DNA of 64,000 bases from Streptomyces termitum (lineage in GTDB: Bacteria; Actinomycetota; Actinomycetes; Streptomycetales; Streptomycetaceae). Positions 26,076-33,976 of this stretch are shown here, in pieces. The stretch lies in the NCBI RefSeq assembly GCF_014650175.1, contig NZ_BMUL01000014.1:1-64000 (forward strand), written 5' to 3'. Under the pieces are notes generated by a model that did no database searches, was not told where the DNA came from, and saw nothing but the letters and a program-made list of their open reading frames with translations. Each line of letters begins with the position of its first letter. The stretch's first letter is position 1. The position numbers were made by a program, and so were the translations under genes.

Positions 26076-27598
26076 GATCCCTGCGGCTGGCGGGCGTCGC
26101 TGGTGGACAGCCGCGGCCCGGTGGGCAGGAAGGTGGCCCATTCGGCGGGGACGGGCAGCGGTTCGACGTCCTTGTAGCCGAGGCGGTTCTGGGCCTGCCG
26201 CTGCTCGGCCAGCCGGGCCTCCTTCTCCTCGGGGGTGCCGGAGGAGCCGATGCCGGAGTCGCCGCCGGTGCTGTCGCCGTTGGACTGCATGGCGTACCGC
26301 AGGCCGGTGTCGGTGACGAGGAAGAGGAAGCCGGTGCCGGTGGTGGAGCCGGTGAACTGCCGGAACAGCTGGCCGGATCCGGGGGTGACGTAGGCGCTGC
26401 TGGAGCCGGTGGGCAGGGTGGCGGGGAAGTCCTCGCCGGCCCAGGTGCTCATGGTGGTGGCGCCGGTCTCGGGGGTGACCTCGCGCAGCACGTTGCAGAC
26501 GGTGTTGCGGCTGCCCTTGCCGGTGCCCGCCTCGTTGACCGGGACGGGGACGGCGCGGGGCCACGTCTTGTCGCGGTTGAACGCCCTGCCGGGCTGGAAG
26601 GCGCCGCCGCTGACCGCGGTGGCCTGGCCGTTCTGGCCGAGGTCGACGAGCTGGCGGCTGTTGAGGAGCAGTTTGGCGGTGAAGTCGGTGACGGGGGCGA
26701 CGCGGTCGGCGAGGACGACGTACTGCTGCTTCTTGGTGCCGTCGGTGGCGGACAGGACCGTGCCGACCCGGCCGGCGCCGTCGGGCAGGCCGGTGGCGCC
26801 GGAGTCGGCGCCGATCTCGCCGGGGACCTTCGGGAAGGAGATGGGGTCGCCCTTGCGGAGGGTGGCGAGCCACTGGGCGGAGACGCGCTGCGGGACGCGG
26901 TTCTGGCCGACGAGCTGGCGCAGGAGGAGTTCGTCCTTGGCGAGCGGGTAGCCGGTGCCGGCGGCGTCGACGACGTAGCGGGTGCGGTCGGGGCCCTCGA
27001 CGTAGAGGAGCTGGCCGCCCCGGAGCCGTTCGTCCCGGCCGTCGGTCCGGTCCTTCTCGCGGTCGGCGAGGACGAAGGCCGCCTTCTGGATCGCCCGGCC
27101 GCCGTCGACGGGCCGCTCGCAGACGACCCAGCGCTTGGCCTTGCCGGCTTCGTCGGCGGCGGGGAGGCGGTCGGGGGCGTAGGGGATGCCGAGGGTGGCG
27201 CCGTGCGGGATGGTCCCGCGGTCGAGCACGGACTCGTCGACGGTGATGATCTTGCCCTTGTCGGGGGCGAGGAGCAGTTTCGCCGAGGACATGTTGAGGA
27301 CCGGGTGGAGCTGGGTCTTGTCGCCGGTCTTGAGGACCACGTACCGGGTGGTCGACTTGCTGGCGATGATGACGTTCTCGCCCGGCACGTCCCAGTTCTT
27401 GGGGGCGGTGGGCCGGAACATGCCGATCGCGCCGAAGACCGCCAGGACCACCACGCCGACGATGGCGCCGGGGACCACCGCGCGCAGCGGGCGCGGCGCG
27501 CCCTCCTCGGAGCCGGTCGAGTTGGGCTGTACGAACTGTGCGACCAGTCTCCGCTTCGCGAAGGTGTAGGCGTTCAGTTCGTCCCGTCGTGATGCCAT
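26072..27598 (-). CDS. eccB: T7SS core component EccB
   Basis: A 508-residue protein with the EccB pattern: short cytoplasmic start MASRRDELNAYTFAKRRLV, one membrane helix at about 42-62, and a large periplasmic domain of repeated beta units. Cysteines in WVVCERP and NTVCNVL can pair as in mycobacterial EccB. The ATG at 27596-27598 is chosen because that start is nearly invariant in the family. It is divergent from eccE and coupled to the second mycosin. Confidence 0.93.
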   Translation of the reverse strand: MASRRDELNAYTFAKRRLVAQFVQPNSTGSEEGAPRPLRAVVPGAIVGVVVLAVFGAIGMFRPTAPKNWDVPGENVIIASKSTTRYVVLKTGDKTQLHPVLNMSSAKLLLAPDKGKIITVDESVLDRGTIPHGATLGIPYAPDRLPAADEAGKAKRWVVCERPVDGGRAIQKAAFVLADREKDRTDGRDERLRGGQLLYVEGPDRTRYVVDAAGTGYPLAKDELLLRQLVGQNRVPQRVSAQWLATLRKGDPISFPKVPGEIGADSGATGLPDGAGRVGTVLSATDGTKKQQYVVLADRVAPVTDFTAKLLLNSRQLVDLGQNGQATAVSGGAFQPGRAFNRDKTWPRAVPVPVNEAGTGKGSRNTVCNVLREVTPETGATTMSTWAGEDFPATLPTGSSSAYVTPGSGQLFRQFTGSTTGTGFLFLVTDTGLRYAMQSNGDSTGGDSGIGSSGTPEEKEARLAEQRQAQNRLGYKDVEPLPVPAEWATFLPTGPRLSTSDARQPQGS

Positions 27599-27779
27599 CT
27601 GAAGTGTCGTCCCTCTCCCCGCCGAGCGACCAGGTTTCCACGGTGCCGCGGACCCGGCCGGGGGTCCGCCGCCCCTACTATGCCTGGCGGCGCCTGCGTG
27701 TGACCGCTCAGGTAGGGTGATCGCCCGGTCAACGCCCAGAGGAATTCGGCTATTACGGACACGAGGGGGCAACGCGGCG
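27599..27779. promoter_or_regulatory. divergent eccB/eccE promoter region
   Basis: 181 bases between two divergent T7SS core genes. A TAGGGT hexamer (27713-27718) is a possible -10 for eccE and CATAGT on the other strand (about 27679) for eccB; neither has a convincing -35. Confidence 0.35.
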
Positions 27780-29126
27780 ATGGGTACGGCGACGCGTGCG
27801 CGCAATGGGCGGCGGACCACCGGTCGGACGCCCCGATCTTCCCGACGGCAACGCAGCAACGGGCCGGCCGTCCCGGCCCCCCGGAGCGCCGCCGCGGCGC
27901 CCGCGACGACGACGCTGCGCCCGCTGTCGCGCACCGGCCGGATCGGTCCGGTGCAGCTCCGCCAGCTGGTCCTGGTGGAGGCGGCGCTGGCCCTGGTGGC
28001 GGTCGGTTTCGTGCTGGGCGGCCTCTGGCTGGTGCCCACCTGCGTGGTGGCCGGGCTGCTGGTCGTGCCGGCGGTGATACGCCGGCGGGGGCAGGCCGTG
28101 CAGGACTGGCTGGGCACGGCGCTCGCGCTGCGTGCGCGCCGCCGGGACACCGCCCCCGCCGCGCCCGACTCCGACCCCTCGCTGGCGCCGGTGACGGAGA
28201 ACGTGCGGGGCTTCGACGCCTGGCCGTACGTCGACCGGAACCACCGGACCGTCGGAATGCTGGGCGACGGCTCGTTCCTGACCGCGGTGCTCCGGGTGGA
28301 GGCGAGCGGTTCGGCGCTCCGGCCGGTCTTCGGCGCCCGTGCCTTCCCGCTGTCGCTGCTCGGTGACGCCCTCGCGGTCGACGACATCGTGGTGGAGTCG
28401 GTGCAGCTGGTGCAGCAGGTGCGCCCGGCGCCGGCCCCCCACCTGCCCCAGCAGTCCGTGGCCCGGCTGTCGTACGCGCCGCTCCAGGAGCGGACGGGGG
28501 CGCCCGCGCTGCGGCTGACGTGGGTGGCGGTGAAGCTGGATCCCGAGCGCTGCCGGGAGGCGGTCGCGGCGCGCGGCGGCGGTCTGGAGGGCGCGCAGCG
28601 CTGTCTGGTGCGGGTCGCGGACCATCTGGCGAGCCGGATCACGGGCGCGGGTTTCCAGGCGGTCGTCCTGGACCAGGAAGAAGTCAACTCGGCGGTGGCG
28701 ACGGCCGCCTGCACGAGTCCGCACGCCGCGGCGCGGGCCGGGCGGCCGGACGCGGCGCCGCAGCGGCGGACGGCCGAGACCTCCCGGGTGTGGCGGTGCG
28801 ACGACCGCTGGCACACCACGTACGCGGTGGGGCGCTGGCCGGAGCTGGGCCGGGGCGCGGCGCCGCTGCCGCGGCTGGTCTCGCTGCTGACGTCGGTGCC
28901 CGCGTACGCCACGACGTTCAGTCTGACCGTCCGGCGCGGGACCCGGCAGGGGACCATGGAGGTCGGCGGCCACTTCCGGGTCACCGGCGGTTCCGACAAC
29001 GAACTGGTGCGGGTGCGGCGGACCTTGGAGCAGGCGGCCCGCACCGCGAAGGTCGGCCTGCTGCGGCTGGACCGCGAGCAGCTGCCGGGTGTGCTGGCGA
29101 CGATGCCTCTCGGGGGTGCGCGATGA
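27780..29126 (+). CDS. eccE: T7SS core component EccE
   Basis: A 448-residue protein with a basic N-terminal segment, two adjacent membrane helices (about 65-105) and a cytoplasmic-type domain containing the EccE-like stretch GFDAWPYVDRNHRTVGMLGD. EccE forms the outer edge of the mycobacterial complex. I chose ATG 27780, with GAGGGGG upstream; a GTG at 27717 would add 21 residues. Its stop overlaps the start of the next gene as ATGA. Confidence 0.85.
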   Translation: MGTATRARNGRRTTGRTPRSSRRQRSNGPAVPAPRSAAAAPATTTLRPLSRTGRIGPVQLRQLVLVEAALALVAVGFVLGGLWLVPTCVVAGLLVVPAVIRRRGQAVQDWLGTALALRARRRDTAPAAPDSDPSLAPVTENVRGFDAWPYVDRNHRTVGMLGDGSFLTAVLRVEASGSALRPVFGARAFPLSLLGDALAVDDIVVESVQLVQQVRPAPAPHLPQQSVARLSYAPLQERTGAPALRLTWVAVKLDPERCREAVAARGGGLEGAQRCLVRVADHLASRITGAGFQAVVLDQEEVNSAVATAACTSPHAAARAGRPDAAPQRRTAETSRVWRCDDRWHTTYAVGRWPELGRGAAPLPRLVSLLTSVPAYATTFSLTVRRGTRQGTMEVGGHFRVTGGSDNELVRVRRTLEQAARTAKVGLLRLDREQLPGVLATMPLGGAR

Positions 29127-29845
29127 CGGGACGCGGCGCGGTGCGGACAAAGGGGCCGCGCGGTCTCCTCGGTCCGCGGCACGCGGGGCACACGGTGCCC
29201 GCGGCCGATCTCGGCGCGCTGTCGCTGCCGGTGGGCGACGACGGCGTGGTGATCGGCGAGGACACGGAGGGGCGGCCGCAGTTGGTGGGCTTCCACCGGT
29301 CGACGCCGTACGACGTCCTGCTGATCGGCGGTCTGTGGACGGCGCAGGTGCTGGCGCTGCGCGCGGCGGCCACCGGGTCCCGCGTGGTGGTGGAGACCGG
29401 CCGCCCGCAGGCGTGGGTGGGGCTGGCGCAGGCGGCGGGCGCGGGTCTGGAGTGCGTGACGCTGCACGATGTGGGCCGGGTGCCGCCGCTGGGCGCGACC
29501 GTGGGCAGTCCGGTGGTCGTGGTGCGGGACTGCGGCATGCGGCCGCCGCGCGGCCGGGTGGTGTCCTCGCCGTGGCAGTCGGTGCTGACGCTGCTGCCGT
29601 ACCTGAGTCCGGTCGCCCCCCGGCTGATGCGGGCGGCGACGCTCGTCGGCGTGCAGCGGATCTCGCCGCAGGAGGCGCGGCAGACGGGCCGGATCCTGAA
29701 CCTGACGCGGACCGAGGTGGAGGCGCTGCCGACGCTCGGCGAGGGCGTCACCCTGTGGTGCTCGGGCGGCGAGCGGAACTGGGTGATGACGAACGCGACG
29801 GACGCGGAGGCGGGGCTGCTCGGCACGGCCCGCCGGATGGACTGA
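29123..29845 (+). CDS. EccE-linked conserved protein, unknown
   Basis: A 240-residue protein translationally coupled to eccE (ATGA overlap). It has alternating hydrophobic strands and an arginine-rich surface, with no signal peptide or clear membrane helix. The segment DVLLIGGLWTAQVLALRAAA followed by a strand-loop pattern looks like a nucleotide-binding-type alpha/beta fold without a P-loop. A role at the cytoplasmic face of the T7SS is inferred only from position. Confidence 0.75.
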   Translation: MTGRGAVRTKGPRGLLGPRHAGHTVPAADLGALSLPVGDDGVVIGEDTEGRPQLVGFHRSTPYDVLLIGGLWTAQVLALRAAATGSRVVVETGRPQAWVGLAQAAGAGLECVTLHDVGRVPPLGATVGSPVVVVRDCGMRPPRGRVVSSPWQSVLTLLPYLSPVAPRLMRAATLVGVQRISPQEARQTGRILNLTRTEVEALPTLGEGVTLWCSGGERNWVMTNATDAEAGLLGTARRMD

Positions 29846-29876
29846 GGCCCCGGGCCCAGAGGCGCCGGGCCGGGCG

Positions 29877-29936
29877 CCGGGTTCGTCCGGAGGCGCCGGA
29901 GCGGCGGACCGGGTTCCGGGTTCGTCCGAAGGCGCC
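29877..29936. repeat. 21-bp direct repeat
   Basis: CCGGGTTCGTCCG(G/A)AGGCGCC occurs at 29877-29897 and 29916-29936 with one mismatch, 39 bases apart, upstream of the DUF397 gene. A TAGTAT hexamer (29958-29963) after it is a possible -10 box. Confidence 0.45.
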
Positions 29937-30068
29937 CGCGGGGCGACCCGGACTCCCTAGTATTTCCCGAGTACTTCCCCTTCGGTACGGGGCGGCGTCC
30001 GCCCGTCCGCCGCCGGAGGGGCACGCGGACCGCCGACACGGTCCGAACGGAGCGAAAGGAAACCCGTC

Positions 30069-30302
30069 ATGGGGAGCGCGCAGGAGAAGGACGAGTTGTA
30101 CGCCCTCGACATCTCGGGGGTCGAGTGGCTCGGCGCCCCCGGGACGAGCCCGGACGAGGAGCGCGTCGAGATCGCCCATCTGCCGGGCGGCGGCATCGCC
30201 ATGCGGTCCTCGCTGGACCACGGCACGGTGCTGCGGTACACGGCGGCCGAGTGGGAGGCGTTCGTACTCGGCGCCCGGGACGGCGAGTTCGACCTGCGCT
30301 GA
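30069..30302 (+). CDS. DUF397 family protein
   Basis: A 77-residue protein with the DUF397 pattern: substitution of WxxSxxS-type start by LDISGVEWLGAP, then VEIAHLPGGGIAMRSS, and the end YTAAEWEAFVLGARDGEFD. ATG 30069 follows GAAAGGAAA. DUF397 genes usually sit beside a helix-turn-helix (XRE) gene as a regulatory pair; none is present here, so this is an orphan between T7SS genes. A strong terminator follows. Confidence 0.85.
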   Translation: MGSAQEKDELYALDISGVEWLGAPGTSPDEERVEIAHLPGGGIAMRSSLDHGTVLRYTAAEWEAFVLGARDGEFDLR

Positions 30303-30695
30303 GCCGCCGGACGACCGTGGCCGGCGGTCGCGTGCCCCGATTCGGGGGACGCGACCGCCGGTTCGTCGTGTCGGCCCCGGCGCGCGGGCGGCCCCGCCCC
30401 TCACCCGGTCGGGGCACCCGCCCCGCCTCTCGGTACGGCTCCGGTCCCGCCCGTCCCCTCACGCTCCGCCGCCCCCGTGTCACCGGGACGCGACACGTGA
30501 CGCGGGGCACGGCGCCCGGGGGCGGACGGGCCTGCCGCACCGGTGGCACGGGCGTCTAGGGTGGGGTGGGGGCCCGGCGGAGGACCTCTCGGAACGGGTC
30601 CGCCGGACCCCGAGGGGGAGACCCGGCCGGACCGGCGGTGAACGGTGCCCCGACGCACGACGGCACGAGGGTGCTCGACCACACCAGGAGGCAAA
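30303..30695 (+). other. gene-free stretch with terminator
   Basis: 393 bases between the DUF397 gene and the EspI-like gene. It holds the terminator at 30321-30361 and otherwise GC-rich sequence without supported frames; it presumably includes the promoter of the EspI-like gene, which I cannot place. Confidence 0.5.
30321..30361 (+). terminator. terminator after the DUF397 gene
   Basis: Perfect 13-bp stem CCGGCGGTCGCGT (30321-30333) with 30349-30361, extended by an inner CCCC/GGGG, followed by TTCGTCGT. Confidence 0.8.
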
Positions 30696-33600
30696 GTGAA
30701 CGGCGATCGCGACGACATCCGCGGGGAGTGGAACGTGCCCGCCGACGAGTCCGACGCGGATCCCGCCGAGATGACGGGTGAGTTCACCATCGACTACACC
30801 CCGCCGGCCTGGTACACGCAGGGTGCGCCGGGCGGTCCGGGGGCCGGCGGTGTCACTCCCCCGCCGCCGACCGGCGCGCCGGTCGCGGTGCCCGGCCTGC
30901 CCCCGGGCGGCGGCTTCCAGCCCGCGTGGACGCACACCCCCGCGCAGACCCCTCCGCAGGCCCCGCCGCCCGCCGCGCCCGTCCCCGGACAGCCCCCGGC
31001 GTACGGCTCCGAGCCCGGCGCGCCCGTGCCGCCCCCGGCCCCCGGCGCGTATCCGGCGTACGGCCCCGGTGCCGCCGCGCCCGCCGTCCCGCCGCCGGCC
31101 CCGGCGCCCGGTCCGTACCCGCCGTACGGCACCGAGGCCGCCGCGCCCGGCACTCCCCCGGCTCCGGCCCCCGGCGCGTACCCCGCGTACGGCGCCCCCG
31201 TGCCGCCGCCCGCCCCGGCCCCCGACGCCTCGGGAGACGTGGAGAGCGGCACGACCATGCGCTTCTCCTCCGCCGCGCTGCGGGCCGAGGCCGGGGCCCG
31301 GCCGGAGGCGGCTCCGGAGGGCGCGCCCCCGGCTGGTTCCCCCGAGGCCGCGGGCCTGGCCCGCGCCGACGTGCCCCCGTCCGCCGACCCGCGCGCGGGG
31401 ACCGGGGCCGAGACCGCGACCGGCCCGGAGGAGCCCGCCGCCGAGGTCGAGACCGCGCCCGAGACCGAGTCCGGGGCCGACGACGCCCCGGCGGACGTGG
31501 TGGACACGGCGGTGGACGTCGTGGACACGGCGGACGAGGCGGAAGCCCGCGAGGACACCGGCCCGGCCGAGGCCGAGGCCGCCGCAAAGACCCCGGCTCC
31601 GGCCCCCGAGGACGCACCCGCCGCCCTCCCCGCCGAGGAGACGCCCGGGGAGGCACCCGGGGAAACGCCCGACGAGATGTCCGCGAAGACGCCCGGGGGA
31701 ACTCCCGGGGAAGCCCCCGAGGAGGCGTCCGCCGCGCTGCCGCCGCTCCCGCCGGACTTCCCGGCCGCGGCCCCCGACTTCCCCGTCGCGGCCCCCGAGG
31801 TCCCGGCCGCCGCGCCGGAGGTCCCGCAGGCCGCCGGGCTGCCGCCGCAGGTTCCGCAGCCGCCGCGGCCCGCGCCCGGCGCCCCGCAGTGGCCCGGTCA
31901 GCCGCCGGTGGCCGGTGCCCCCGGTCCCGTACCGCCGCAGGGCGGGTACGGCTACCCGCAGCCCGGCGTCCCGGCCGGTTACGGCTACCCCCAGCCGGGA
32001 CAGCCGCAGCCCCAGCCCCAGCCGCAGCCCCAGATCCCGGCGCCCGCCGCCGAACAGGCCCCGGGCGCCCCGGGGTTCGGCGCGCCACAGCCGCCCGCCG
32101 GGTACGGCTACCCGCAGCCGGGCCGGCCCCAGCCCCCGGCGGGCTACGGCTACCCCCAGCCCGGTCAGCCGCAGCCGCACCCGCAGCACCAGGTACCCAC
32201 GCCCGCCGGTTACGGCTACCCCCAGCCGGGGCAGCCGCAGCCCGGCCACCCGCAGGCGCAGGCCCCGGCCCAGCCTCAGGCCCCGGCTCCGGCCCCGGCT
32301 CCGGCTCCGGAGGGGCACGGCTATCCGCCGGGGGCCGATCCGCGGACCGGGGCGGCGTGGCCGCAGAGCGTCACGCACGACCAGCGCGAGCGCTCCGTGC
32401 CGGGCGCGCCGCTCGGCTACACCGCGGCCGTGGAGCTCTCCTCCGACCGGCTGCTGCGCAACAACAAGCAGAAGCCGAAGTCGAGCCGGACCCCCGGCGC
32501 CGCCTCCCGCTTCAAGCTGGGCGGCAAGAAGGAGGAGCAGGAGCGGCAGCGGAAGCTGGAGCTGATCCGCACCCCGGTGCTCTCCTGCTACCGGATCGCG
32601 GTCATCTCGCTCAAGGGCGGCGTCGGCAAGACCACGACGACGACCGCGCTGGGCTCGACGCTGGCGACCGAGCGGCAGGACAAGATCCTGGCGATCGACG
32701 CCAACCCGGACGCGGGCACGCTGGGCCGCCGGGTGCGGCGCGAGACCGGGGCGACCATCCGCGACCTGGTGCAGGCGATCCCGTACCTCAACTCGTACAT
32801 GGACATCCGCCGGTTCACCTCGCAGGCGCCCTCCGGTCTGGAGATCATCGCCAACGACGTGGACCCGGCCGTCTCGACGACCTTCAACGACGAGGACTAC
32901 CGGCGGGCGATCGACGTCCTCGGCAAGCAGTACCCGGTGATCCTCACCGACTCCGGCACCGGGCTGCTCTACAGCGCCATGCGCGGGGTGCTGGACCTCG
33001 CCGACCAGCTGATCATCATCTCCACCCCGTCGGTGGACGGCGCCTCCAGCGCCTCGACGACGCTGGACTGGCTCTCCGCGCACGGGTACGCGGAGCTGGT
33101 GCAGCGCTCGATCACGGTGATCTCCGGGGTCCGCGAGACCGGAAAGATGATCAAGGTCGAGGATATCGTGCAGCACTTCAGGACCCGCTGCCGCGGGGTG
33201 GTCGTGGTGCCCTTCGACGAGCACCTGGCGGCCGGCGCCGAGGTGGACCTCGACATGATGCGGCCGAAGACCCGGGAGGCGTACTTCGACCTGTCGGCGA
33301 TGGTGGCCGAGGACTTCGCGCGGGCGCAGCAGGCGCAGGGGCTGTGGACCGGTGACGGCCAGGGCGGGCTGCCGCCGCACCTGGCGCCGCCGATGCCGGG
33401 CCAGGCCGGATATCCGGGGCAGCCGGCGCCGGGCCAGCCGTACGGGGCCGCGCCCGCGCCGGGTCAGCCGTACGGGCAGCAGCCGTACCCGGCGCCCGGT
33501 CAGCCGTACCCGCCGCAGCAGGCCCAGCCCTACCCGCAGCCGGGTCAGCCGGTTCCCGGTCAGCCCGGACATCCCGGGCAGGCGCAGGCGTACGGGCAGG

Positions 33601-33788
33601 CGTACGAGCAGGCGTACGGACAGCAGCCGTACCCGCAGGGGGTGCCTTCCGGACAGCCGGGGCAGCCCGGTCAGCCTCCGCAGCCGTACGGGGCTCCGCC
33701 CGCGGCGGGCCAGCCGTTCGGGCAGCCGCTGCCTCCGCAGGCACCGCCGCAGACGCCCCCGCAGGCACCGCCGGCCCCTCAGCAGTAA
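30696..33788 (+). CDS. EspI-like proline-rich ParA/MinD-type ATPase of the T7SS locus
   Basis: A 1030-residue protein. A conserved N-terminal motif, GEFTIDYTPPAWYTQ (28-42), is followed by a disordered Pro/Ala/Glu-rich region to about 590, with five PxGYGYPQPG units near 415-515. Then comes a ParA/MinD-like domain (about 630-890) with the deviant P-loop KGGVGKTT (640-647), and a Pro/Gln/Gly-rich tail. Mycobacterial EspI has the same layout and is reported to down-regulate ESX-1 when ATP is low. The GTG at 30696 has a strong CAGGAGG site. Confidence 0.88.
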   Translation: MNGDRDDIRGEWNVPADESDADPAEMTGEFTIDYTPPAWYTQGAPGGPGAGGVTPPPPTGAPVAVPGLPPGGGFQPAWTHTPAQTPPQAPPPAAPVPGQPPAYGSEPGAPVPPPAPGAYPAYGPGAAAPAVPPPAPAPGPYPPYGTEAAAPGTPPAPAPGAYPAYGAPVPPPAPAPDASGDVESGTTMRFSSAALRAEAGARPEAAPEGAPPAGSPEAAGLARADVPPSADPRAGTGAETATGPEEPAAEVETAPETESGADDAPADVVDTAVDVVDTADEAEAREDTGPAEAEAAAKTPAPAPEDAPAALPAEETPGEAPGETPDEMSAKTPGGTPGEAPEEASAALPPLPPDFPAAAPDFPVAAPEVPAAAPEVPQAAGLPPQVPQPPRPAPGAPQWPGQPPVAGAPGPVPPQGGYGYPQPGVPAGYGYPQPGQPQPQPQPQPQIPAPAAEQAPGAPGFGAPQPPAGYGYPQPGRPQPPAGYGYPQPGQPQPHPQHQVPTPAGYGYPQPGQPQPGHPQAQAPAQPQAPAPAPAPAPEGHGYPPGADPRTGAAWPQSVTHDQRERSVPGAPLGYTAAVELSSDRLLRNNKQKPKSSRTPGAASRFKLGGKKEEQERQRKLELIRTPVLSCYRIAVISLKGGVGKTTTTTALGSTLATERQDKILAIDANPDAGTLGRRVRRETGATIRDLVQAIPYLNSYMDIRRFTSQAPSGLEIIANDVDPAVSTTFNDEDYRRAIDVLGKQYPVILTDSGTGLLYSAMRGVLDLADQLIIISTPSVDGASSASTTLDWLSAHGYAELVQRSITVISGVRETGKMIKVEDIVQHFRTRCRGVVVVPFDEHLAAGAEVDLDMMRPKTREAYFDLSAMVAEDFARAQQAQGLWTGDGQGGLPPHLAPPMPGQAGYPGQPAPGQPYGAAPAPGQPYGQQPYPAPGQPYPPQQAQPYPQPGQPVPGQPGHPGQAQAYGQAYEQAYGQQPYPQGVPSGQPGQPGQPPQPYGAPPAAGQPFGQPLPPQAPPQTPPQAPPAPQQ

Positions 33789-33810
33789 GGCTTCACAGGA
33801 GTGGACCAAT

Positions 33811-33846
33811 GAGGCTCCGCACCGGGTCACCGGCGCGGAGCCTCTT
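33811..33846 (+). terminator. terminator of the EspI-like gene
   Basis: GAGGCTCCGC (33811-33820) pairs perfectly with 33835-33844, followed by TT. It closes the T7SS locus and separates it from the ABC transporter. Confidence 0.75.
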
Positions 33847-33976
33847 GGCGTTCCCGCAGTCCACAAGGGGTTTGAGACGTCGTTGACGACGGGAGATCAC
33901 CGCTGATACACCTTCGCTCCACCCAGCCCGAGATCCACGACTCCACGGCAGATCCCCCTACGCGAGGTCACGTCCC

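Noticed and set aside
31930..32280. Direct repeats that could be a repeat element
   Set aside because: They encode PxGYGYPQPG protein units in the EspI-like gene and stay in frame.
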